A DNA stretch of 6,886 bases, taken from Candidatus Fonsibacter lacus. Its GTDB lineage: Bacteria; Pseudomonadota; Alphaproteobacteria; Pelagibacterales; Pelagibacteraceae. The position numbers were made by a program, and so were the translations under genes. The stretch is taken from the NCBI GenBank assembly GCA_010021145.1, contig RGRP01000040.1, positions 1 through 6,886 of the forward strand. The letters are read 5' to 3'. Below are positions 1 to 5,928 of this stretch, piece by piece; the first letter of the stretch is position 1, and every line of letters begins with the position of its first letter. Below the pieces are notes generated by a model. That model had not been told where the DNA came from and made no database searches. It was given only the letters and a program-made list of their open reading frames with translations.

Positions 1-731
1 AAGATCCTTCAAATAAAAATGATAAATTTTTAAGAGTTAGAATTAGAAAAATGCAAAGTAAGTTACAGAAAGAAGGATTTGATCCAAAACGAATTATTAA
101 AACTATCGAAAATCTAAATACCGCTAAAGACTCATTAGAATTTTATGTTTTTAAATCTGAAAAAAAATATTTAAAATTTTATAAAGAGGGTTATGCAACA
201 TTAAAATTTTCTATTTTTAATAATGAAGCACAAGAAGTAATTTTTAGAGTGATTATTAAAGCAATTCATTTTGTTTCAGGAGAGTATTATCCGCCAAGAT
301 CAGATAGTTTAAAAAATTTGATGAAAAATTTATCTAAAAAAAATTTTAAATCTTCAACTTTAGGAGGTTGTCTTGTTGAAAAAGATAAAAGTATAATTTC
401 ATTTTATAGAGAAGATAGAAATATTATTTCTGAAACTCTTAATAAAACCAAACATAGAAAAAATTGGGATGATCGTTTTTTAGTTTACAATAATTTTAAT
501 AACAAAGAACAATTTGTTGTTAAAAAATTAGGAGATCAGGGCATTGAATATTTAAGAAAAAATAAATTTAATGATTATGAAAATAAAATTCCACCACATG
601 CAAAAAAAACGTTACCATCTTTTTGGAATAATAAAGGAGAGTTATTGTTTGTTCCTTTTCTTAATTTTAAGAACAGGAAATACAACATTAAAAATGATAG
701 TTTTGTAGCAAGTTATCTTAGATTTATTTGA
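1..731 (+). CDS. tilS: tRNA(Ile)-lysidine synthetase, C-terminal part (5' end outside the window)
   Basis: TilS uses ATP to join lysine to C34 of the AUA-reading tRNA(Ile), in the cytoplasm, changing the anticodon from Met-like to Ile-reading. The reading frame is open from position 3 with no stop, so the gene is cut by the window edge. The first visible residues, DPSNKNDKFLRVRIRK, match the family's conserved 'E(D/N)P(S/D)N...R.R.R' segment at the end of the catalytic domain. The remaining 226 residues are the weakly conserved helical and C-terminal tRNA-binding regions, ending in a typical 'LPSFWNNKGELLFVPFL' stretch. The PP-loop SGGxDS ATPase motif must lie upstream. The ATG at 51 is an internal Met, not the start. 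With 242 residues visible, a full protein of roughly 430 would be normal (inference). The gene is visibly more A/T- and Lys/Asn-rich than ftsH, as expected for a poorly conserved region. Position just before ftsH supports the call. Confidence 0.85.
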   Translation, partial: DPSNKNDKFLRVRIRKMQSKLQKEGFDPKRIIKTIENLNTAKDSLEFYVFKSEKKYLKFYKEGYATLKFSIFNNEAQEVIFRVIIKAIHFVSGEYYPPRSDSLKNLMKNLSKKNFKSSTLGGCLVEKDKSIISFYREDRNIISETLNKTKHRKNWDDRFLVYNNFNNKEQFVVKKLGDQGIEYLRKNKFNDYENKIPPHAKKTLPSFWNNKGELLFVPFLNFKNRKYNIKNDSFVASYLRFI

Positions 732-756
732 GAATAGCACTTGTTTAATCTATAAT
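728..756 (+). promoter_or_regulatory. Putative sigma-70-type promoter for ftsH
   Basis: A TTGAGA -35 box (728-733) and a perfect TATAAT -10 box (751-756) are separated by 17 bases, the ideal spacing for a housekeeping promoter. The -35 box overlaps the tilS stop codon TGA (729-731). Transcription would start near 762-764 and leave a leader of only about 11-13 bases before the ftsH ATG at 775. The boxes are seen directly; activity is inferred. In an A/T-rich genome chance TATAAT matches are frequent, but the paired -35 box, spacing and intergenic position make this one credible. FtsH is heat-shock controlled in several bacteria. The -10 here fits the housekeeping factor better than an alphaproteobacterial sigma-32 box. 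Confidence 0.6.
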
Positions 757-774
757 AATGATTACTTTTAAACT

Positions 775-2673
775 ATGAATCTGCGCAATTTAATGATGTG
801 GGGCGTAATCGTTCTACTCGTTTTAGGCTTATATAATCTATTCCAAAATCCAGGCTCAATTACTGGAAAATCTGAAATGCCTTTTTCTACTTTTTTAACA
901 GAAGTAGACAAAGGAAATGTTGCATCAGTTGATATTAGAGGAAGTGAAATTTCTGGCACCTTTAGAGACGGTAAAAGTTTCAAAACTTATTCTCCAAATT
1001 ATCCAAATCTAGTTGAAAAATTATCAGCAAAAGGAGTTTCAATTACAGCAGGACCCCGAGAAGAAAAAGGCCCTTCGTTGTGGGGGATAATACTTTCATG
1101 GTTTCCTATGCTACTGCTAATTGGAGTATGGATATTTTTCATGCGTCAGATGCAAGGGGGCAAAGGCGGAGCTATGGGATTTGGAAGATCAAAAGCAAAA
1201 TTACTTACAGAAGCTCATGGCAGAGTTACATTTCAAGATGTTGCAGGAGTTGAAGAAGCGAAAGAAGAATTAGAAGAGATTGTGCATTTTTTAAAAGATC
1301 CTAGAAAATTTCAAAAATTAGGAGGAAGAATTCCAAAAGGTGCTTTGCTTGTTGGACCTCCAGGTACAGGTAAAACTTTATTGGCAAGAGCCATTGCTGG
1401 AGAAGCAAATGTTCCTTTCTTTACAATTTCAGGATCGGATTTCGTTGAGATGTTTGTTGGAGTTGGAGCTTCTAGAGTAAGAGACATGTTTGAGCAAGCA
1501 AAGAAGAGTGCTCCTTGTATTATATTTATAGATGAGATTGATGCAGTCGGCAGAAGTCGAGGAGCTGGTTTAGGTGGTGGTAATGATGAAAGAGAGCAGA
1601 CATTGAATCAGTTACTTGTTGAAATGGATGGATTTGAAACTAATGATGGTGTGATTTTAATTGCGGCAACGAACAGGCCAGATGTTTTGGATCCCGCTTT
1701 GCTAAGACCAGGTCGTTTTGACAGACAAGTTGTTGTATCAAATCCTGATATTATTGGTCGAGAAGCTATTTTAAAAGTGCATCTTAAGAAAATTACAACA
1801 GGACCAGATGTAAATCCTAAAGTTATTGCAAGAGGCACACCAGGTTTTTCAGGGGCTGATCTTGCAAACATTGTAAATGAATCTGCACTACTTGCTGCAA
1901 GAAAAAATAAAAGAATTGTTACTATGTCTGATCTTGAGGAAGCAAAAGATAAAGTCATGATGGGAGCAGAAAGAAGATCTATGGTTATGACGGAGGAAGA
2001 AAAAACATTAACTGCTTACCATGAAGGAGGACATGCAGTTGTTGCATTATACGAACAAACTTCGGATCCAATTCATAAAGCAACTATTATTCCTCGAGGT
2101 AGAGCGCTTGGAATGGTAATGAGACTTCCAGAAAGAGATCAATTATCTGTAACTAGAGAAAAAATGTTTGGTGATATTTCTGTTGCTATGGGAGGAAGAA
2201 TTGCTGAAGAAATGATATTTGGTTATGACAAGGTAACCTCTGGAGCATCTTCTGATATTGAGATGGTTACAAAAATGGCTAAAAATATGGTTACTAGATA
2301 CGGCATGAGTGACCAATTAGGTCCTATTGCTTACCAAGAAAATGAAGAGGAAGTGTTTTTAGGAAGATCTGTCTCTAGACAACAAAACGTTTCAGAAGAA
2401 ACAGCAAAAAAAATTGATGCAGAAGTTAAAAAGATTGTTGAGTCCGGCTATACTAGAGCTAAAAAAATATTAGCAGAAAAAATTGATGAACTTCATAAAG
2501 TTGCAAAAGCTTTATTAACTTATGAAACATTATCCGGTGAAGAAATTAAAAAAATAGTATTTGAAAATGTTTATCCAAAACGTTTATCTGGAAAAGAAGA
2601 AGCCAGCACGACAAAGAAAAAACTAGGTAGTGCTCTAGGTGCAATTGGTTTAAAGCCTAATACACAAAGTTAA
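775..2673 (+). CDS. ftsH: ATP-dependent membrane zinc metalloprotease FtsH
   Basis: FtsH is a hexameric inner-membrane AAA+ protease that extracts and degrades misassembled membrane proteins and short-lived regulators. The 632 residues show the full family layout. A first membrane helix lies at about 7-23, a small periplasmic domain at 24-101 and a second helix at about 102-123. The AAA+ module follows, with Walker A GPPGTGKT (194-201), pore loop FVGVG (227-231), Walker B IIFIDEID (249-256) and the second region of homology with arginine fingers R311 and R314. The M41 peptidase domain has HEGGH (416-420) with catalytic E417, and the third zinc ligand D494 in 'GASSDIEM'. All key residues are present and the length is normal. 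Most families have HEAGH; the Gly variant is common in alphaproteobacteria. The ATG at 775 is chosen because it gives the standard short cytoplasmic lead before helix 1; Met7 and Met8 are alternatives. No Shine-Dalgarno is visible. It has its own putative promoter and leads into folP. Confidence 0.98.
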   Translation: MNLRNLMMWGVIVLLVLGLYNLFQNPGSITGKSEMPFSTFLTEVDKGNVASVDIRGSEISGTFRDGKSFKTYSPNYPNLVEKLSAKGVSITAGPREEKGPSLWGIILSWFPMLLLIGVWIFFMRQMQGGKGGAMGFGRSKAKLLTEAHGRVTFQDVAGVEEAKEELEEIVHFLKDPRKFQKLGGRIPKGALLVGPPGTGKTLLARAIAGEANVPFFTISGSDFVEMFVGVGASRVRDMFEQAKKSAPCIIFIDEIDAVGRSRGAGLGGGNDEREQTLNQLLVEMDGFETNDGVILIAATNRPDVLDPALLRPGRFDRQVVVSNPDIIGREAILKVHLKKITTGPDVNPKVIARGTPGFSGADLANIVNESALLAARKNKRIVTMSDLEEAKDKVMMGAERRSMVMTEEEKTLTAYHEGGHAVVALYEQTSDPIHKATIIPRGRALGMVMRLPERDQLSVTREKMFGDISVAMGGRIAEEMIFGYDKVTSGASSDIEMVTKMAKNMVTRYGMSDQLGPIAYQENEEEVFLGRSVSRQQNVSEETAKKIDAEVKKIVESGYTRAKKILAEKIDELHKVAKALLTYETLSGEEIKKIVFENVYPKRLSGKEEASTTKKKLGSALGAIGLKPNTQS

Positions 2674-2682
2674 TTTAACTTT
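2666..2682. other. Small inverted repeat at the ftsH-folP junction
   Basis: AAAGTTA (2666-2672) and TAACTTT (2676-2682) form a perfect 7-bp stem with a 3-base loop, overlapping the ftsH stop codon (2671-2673) and followed by a short pyrimidine run (TCTTTC). It could act as a weak terminator or a pause site between ftsH and folP. The stem has only one G-C pair and the tail is not a clean T run, so it is probably too weak to terminate efficiently. Repeats of this size arise easily by chance in A/T-rich DNA. Confidence 0.2.
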
Positions 2683-2688
2683 TCTTTC

Positions 2689-3753
2689 ATGAAGAGTATT
2701 TATATAAGGCCAACAAATATCGTCTTTGGCCAAAAAGCAAATTACTTTATACAAGAAGGAACTGCCAAAAGTCTTTGTGGACTTGAAGATATAGGATTTT
2801 TATCAGCAGAGATTTTAAAAAGACAATCCGATAGAAACATAGTTGAGGAATATAACGTTATAGATTTAGATAAATTAGATTTTAGAGGTGAAATTGAAAG
2901 TGATCTAATTAAAATAACTTCAAAAAGAAATAATATTCTTAATTTAAATTTTCAAAATCCTATTTTGATGGGAGTTTTAAATGTTACCCCAGACAGTTTT
3001 TCTGATGGAGGAAAATACAATACTACATTTAGAGCGCTTGATCATGTTAAGAGCATGAATGATTTTGGAGCTCATATTATTGATGTTGGTGGAGAATCGA
3101 CACGACCAGGCGCAAAATCAGTCAGTGAACAAGATGAAATTACAAGAATATCTGAAACAATCCAATTAATTAAAAAGAAGCATCCAAATCAATTAGTTTC
3201 TTTGGATACGAGAAAATCTAAAGTAATGCAGCATGGCTTAAGCATAGGAGTTGATTTATTAAATGATGTTTCAGCGCTAGACTTTGATCAACAATCCTAT
3301 CAAGTTGTAAAAGACTCCGGCAAGCCTATTATTTTAAATCATTCACAAGGTATACCAGAAAACATGCAAAACAATCCAACCTATGACAATGTACTGTTAG
3401 ATATTTTTGATTATTTTGAAAATAAAATTAAATTTTTAAAAAATAATGGAATTAAAGATGAACAAATTATTATTGATCCAGGAATTGGTTTTGGAAAAAC
3501 TTTAGAACATAATCTAGAAATTATTTCTAAAATTTCTTTATTTCATAGTCTTGGTTATCCAATAATGGTGGGGCCTTCGCGAAAAAGTTTTATAGGTAAA
3601 ATTATGGGCGAAAAAGATAATCCACAAAGATTAGGTGGTACAATAGCCTCTGTTTTATATTCTTATTTGCAGGGTATTCAGCTATTTAGAGTCCATGATA
3701 TACAAGAAACAAGTGAAGCTCTTAAAGTTTATTCTGAATTTTTAAAGAAATAA
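2689..3753 (+). CDS. folP: Dihydropteroate synthase with N-terminal extension
   Basis: FolP condenses 6-hydroxymethyl-7,8-dihydropterin pyrophosphate with p-aminobenzoate to give 7,8-dihydropteroate in cytoplasmic folate synthesis; it is the sulfonamide target. The TIM-barrel motifs are all visible: GVLNVTPDSFSDGG (95-108, with N98), IIDVGGESTRPGA (130-142, with D132), SLDTRKS (171-177, D173), LLNDVSAL (190-197), NHSQG (217-221), IIDPGIGFGKT (261-271, D263), GPSRKSF (295-301, K299) and RVHD (334-337). These cover the pterin, phosphate and pABA loop positions known from E. coli. The protein has 354 residues, whereas the usual length is near 280, because about 90 residues precede the barrel. 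From memory, alphaproteobacterial homologues carry a comparable extension; its role is unknown to me. The ATG at 2689 lies 15 bases after ftsH without a clear Shine-Dalgarno. The next in-frame Met that could be considered (residue 94) falls inside the first motif. The ftsH-folP-glmM order matches E. coli. Confidence 0.96.
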   Translation: MKSIYIRPTNIVFGQKANYFIQEGTAKSLCGLEDIGFLSAEILKRQSDRNIVEEYNVIDLDKLDFRGEIESDLIKITSKRNNILNLNFQNPILMGVLNVTPDSFSDGGKYNTTFRALDHVKSMNDFGAHIIDVGGESTRPGAKSVSEQDEITRISETIQLIKKKHPNQLVSLDTRKSKVMQHGLSIGVDLLNDVSALDFDQQSYQVVKDSGKPIILNHSQGIPENMQNNPTYDNVLLDIFDYFENKIKFLKNNGIKDEQIIIDPGIGFGKTLEHNLEIISKISLFHSLGYPIMVGPSRKSFIGKIMGEKDNPQRLGGTIASVLYSYLQGIQLFRVHDIQETSEALKVYSEFLKK

Positions 3754-3755
3754 TA

Positions 3756-5093
3756 ATGAAGAAATATTTTGGAACGGACGGCATCAGAGGAGAAGTTAAT
3801 AAAGGTAATATTACTGGTGAAATGTTCTTTAGATTTGGTCTAGCTGCAGGAACATATTTTTCTAATCAAAACAAACAACGTCACAAAGCAATCATTGCAA
3901 AAGATACTCGTTTATCAGGTTATATGCTGGAGCCTGCTTTAGTATCAGGTCTTATTTCTGCTGGCATGGACGTTTTGTTATTAGGGCCTTTACCTACAAA
4001 CGGACTTGCTATGTTAACAAAGTCTATGAAAGCTGATCTTGGAATTATGTTAACTGCATCGCACAATCCTCATACAGATAATGGATTAAAACTTTTTGGC
4101 CCTGATGGAATGAAACTTTCAGACCAAGTTGAAAAACAAATTGAAAAATTAATTGATGATAAAGTAGAAAAATATTTAGTAAAACCAAATTCATTGGGCC
4201 GAGCTAAAAGATTAGAGGATGCAACAGAAAATTATATAGGAATATTAAAAAATATCTTTCCAAAATCATTTAATTTATCTGGTGTAAAAATATTTTTAGA
4301 TTGCGCTAATGGCGCTTCATATAAATCAGCGCCGGCCTTACTAAGGGAATTAGGAGCTGAAGTTGTGGCTATTGGAATTAATCCAGATGGATTTAATATA
4401 AATAAAAATTGCGGATCAACACATCCAGAACTTATTCAGCAGTCAGTAAAAACTCACAAGGCAGATATTGGCATAGCATTTGATGGTGACGCTGACAGAG
4501 TTATCATGTGCGATGAAAAAGGAGAAATTATTGATGGCGATCAAATTATTGCAATGATTGCGAAAAACTGGAAAAAGAAAAAAATTTTAAAAGGCGGTGT
4601 AGTTGGAACATTAATGACTAATTTAGGATTAGAAAATTATTTTAAAAATAATAATATTAAATTTTATAGAGCAAATGTAGGAGATCGATATGTTAAAGAA
4701 AAAATGAATAGTCTGAAATATAATCTAGGAGGAGAGCAATCAGGACATATTATACTTGGGAATCTTGCTACGACCGGAGATGGATTGTTAGTTGCTTTAG
4801 AGGTTTTAAATTCTTTAAAAAATAATGGTAAAGCAAGTAAAGTATTTTCAGTGTTTAAAAAAGTTCCTCAGGTTTTAGAAAATATTAAAGTTAAAAATAA
4901 AAATATTGTTGAAAATAAATCTCTTAAAGAAAAAATAAATCAAATTGATAAAAGTTTAAAACAAGAAGGTAGATTACTAGTTAGAAAGTCAGGAACTGAA
5001 AATGTTGTTAGAATAATGGTAGAAAGTTCTGATAAGAAATTGATTAAAGATACTGTAAACGAAGTAAAAAAATTAATACTTAATTACGCTTAA
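3756..5093 (+). CDS. glmM: Phosphoglucosamine mutase
   Basis: GlmM interconverts glucosamine-6-phosphate and glucosamine-1-phosphate in the cytoplasm, feeding GlmU and UDP-GlcNAc for peptidoglycan and lipopolysaccharide. The 445 residues match the usual length. The family signature is complete: start motif KKYFGTDGIRG, catalytic phosphoserine loop TASHNP (100-105, S102), Mg-binding loop DGDADR (243-248), sugar-binding loop GGEQSG (325-330) and C-terminal phosphate-binding loop RKSGTEN (410-416). FGTDGIRG at the N terminus and GEQSG separate GlmM from phosphomannomutase and phosphoglucomutase relatives. The last loop reads GTEN where GTEP is usual; the change is outside the phosphate contacts I would expect to be essential. 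The ATG lies two bases after the folP stop (TAATAATG), so it is almost certainly co-transcribed and probably translationally coupled. The ATG falls right at the conserved N terminus, so the start is secure. Confidence 0.98.
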   Translation: MKKYFGTDGIRGEVNKGNITGEMFFRFGLAAGTYFSNQNKQRHKAIIAKDTRLSGYMLEPALVSGLISAGMDVLLLGPLPTNGLAMLTKSMKADLGIMLTASHNPHTDNGLKLFGPDGMKLSDQVEKQIEKLIDDKVEKYLVKPNSLGRAKRLEDATENYIGILKNIFPKSFNLSGVKIFLDCANGASYKSAPALLRELGAEVVAIGINPDGFNINKNCGSTHPELIQQSVKTHKADIGIAFDGDADRVIMCDEKGEIIDGDQIIAMIAKNWKKKKILKGGVVGTLMTNLGLENYFKNNNIKFYRANVGDRYVKEKMNSLKYNLGGEQSGHIILGNLATTGDGLLVALEVLNSLKNNGKASKVFSVFKKVPQVLENIKVKNKNIVENKSLKEKINQIDKSLKQEGRLLVRKSGTENVVRIMVESSDKKLIKDTVNEVKKLILNYA

Positions 5094-5095
5094 CA

Positions 5096-5890
5096 TTGAA
5101 ACTAAAGTCTAAACTATTAATTATTGCAGGCTCTGACTCTAGTGGAGGAGCCGGTATCCAAGCAGATATTAAAACGGCAACGTCACTTGGAGTTTATGGA
5201 ATGACTGCAATAACAGCTATTACAGCTCAAAACACCACAGGGGTAAAATCAATTGTTTCTGTACCACCAAAAGAGATTTTTAATCAAATTTCATTTTCAG
5301 TTCAGGACATTAAACCAAATTCTGTAAAAATTGGTATGCTACATAATGTAGGTGTAATCAAAGAAGTTATAAAAGCTATTAAGAGGCATAATTTAAAAAA
5401 AATTGTAATAGATCCTGTGATGGTTGCAAAAGGAGGTCATAGATTAATAAGCAATAGTTCTATTAATTATTTGAAAAAAAAATTATTACCTTATGCGTTA
5501 TTAGTAACACCAAATATTCCCGAAGCTGAAACTTTAATTAAAAACAAAATAAAAACACTAGACGATGTAATTAATGCTGGAAAAGAAATCTTAAAATTTG
5601 GACCTAAGTTTGTTCTTATAAAAGGCGGACATTCTAATAAATCTTTTATCGAGGATGTATTAATTTCAAAAAATAATATTAAAATTTTTAAAAATAAGAA
5701 AATTAAAACTAAAAATACACATGGTACGGGATGTACTTTATCGAGTGCAATTGCTTCTTTTCTTTCTAAAAATTACAATATGAACGAATCGTGTGGACGT
5801 GCCATTCAATATGTGCACAAAGCAATTTTATTAAATCCAAAATTTGGAAGAGGACATGGGCCAATTAATCATATGGCTTTATTAAATTAA
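5096..5890 (+). CDS. thiD: Hydroxymethylpyrimidine / phosphomethylpyrimidine kinase, TTG start
   Basis: ThiD phosphorylates 4-amino-5-hydroxymethyl-2-methylpyrimidine (HMP) and then HMP-phosphate, giving the pyrimidine diphosphate that ThiE joins to the thiazole of thiamine. The 264 residues are full length for a single-domain ThiD of the ribokinase fold. Motifs are AGSDSSGGAGIQAD (11-24), Q44 in TAQNT, DPVMVAKGG (106-114), TPNIPEA (138-144), KGGH (176-179), the anion-hole loop THGTGCTLSSA (208-218, catalytic C213) and GRGHGPINH (251-259). The start must be the TTG at 5096: an in-frame stop lies at 5081-5083, no ATG, GTG or other TTG lies between, and the first in-frame ATG comes after the conserved AGSDSSGGAG loop. 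It sits two bases after glmM, so coupling is likely; the TTG and missing Shine-Dalgarno suggest modest output. There is no ThiE fusion. In SAR11 cells, which lack thiC, ThiD is the entry enzyme for imported HMP; whether that applies here depends on lineage. Confidence 0.96.
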   Translation: MKLKSKLLIIAGSDSSGGAGIQADIKTATSLGVYGMTAITAITAQNTTGVKSIVSVPPKEIFNQISFSVQDIKPNSVKIGMLHNVGVIKEVIKAIKRHNLKKIVIDPVMVAKGGHRLISNSSINYLKKKLLPYALLVTPNIPEAETLIKNKIKTLDDVINAGKEILKFGPKFVLIKGGHSNKSFIEDVLISKNNIKIFKNKKIKTKNTHGTGCTLSSAIASFLSKNYNMNESCGRAIQYVHKAILLNPKFGRGHGPINHMALLN

Positions 5891-5896
5891 ATAATC

Positions 5897-5915
5897 TAGA
5901 TCTTTATAGGATCTA
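5897..5915. other. Short hairpin in the thiD-purA gap
   Basis: TAGATC (5897-5902) and GATCTA (5910-5915) are perfectly complementary, and a possible U-G pair (5903 and 5909) would leave a 5-base loop. The hairpin lies wholly within the 38-base gap between thiD and purA. It is followed by an A run, not a T run, on the + strand, so it does not look like a rho-independent terminator for thiD. It could be an mRNA-processing or stability element, or chance. I see no convincing paired -35 and -10 boxes for purA in this gap. Confidence 0.3.
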
Positions 5916-5928
5916 AAAATATTTACTT

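Noticed and set aside
51..731. A complete 226-residue hypothetical protein starting at the ATG at 51
   Set aside because: The frame continues upstream to position 3 with the conserved TilS segment DPSNKNDKFLRVRIRK, so this is the end of a longer gene cut by the window edge.
741..756. TTGTTT at 741 as the -35 box for the TATAAT at 751
   Set aside because: The spacing would be 4 bases, which is not workable; TTGAGA at 728 has the correct 17-base spacing.
768..983. Open frame of 71 codons on the - strand opposite the start of ftsH
   Set aside because: It lies antisense to the conserved FtsH N terminus, shows no recognisable motif and is explained by ftsH codon structure.
1608..1958. Open frame of 116 codons on the - strand inside ftsH
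   Set aside because: It is a shadow of the highly conserved AAA+ region on the other strand; its Ser/Thr/Ile-rich sequence resembles no family I know.
2666..2682. Rho-independent terminator between ftsH and folP
   Set aside because: The 7-bp stem has one G-C pair and no clean T tail, and the 15-base gap and conserved gene order favour read-through. Kept only as a low-confidence inverted repeat.
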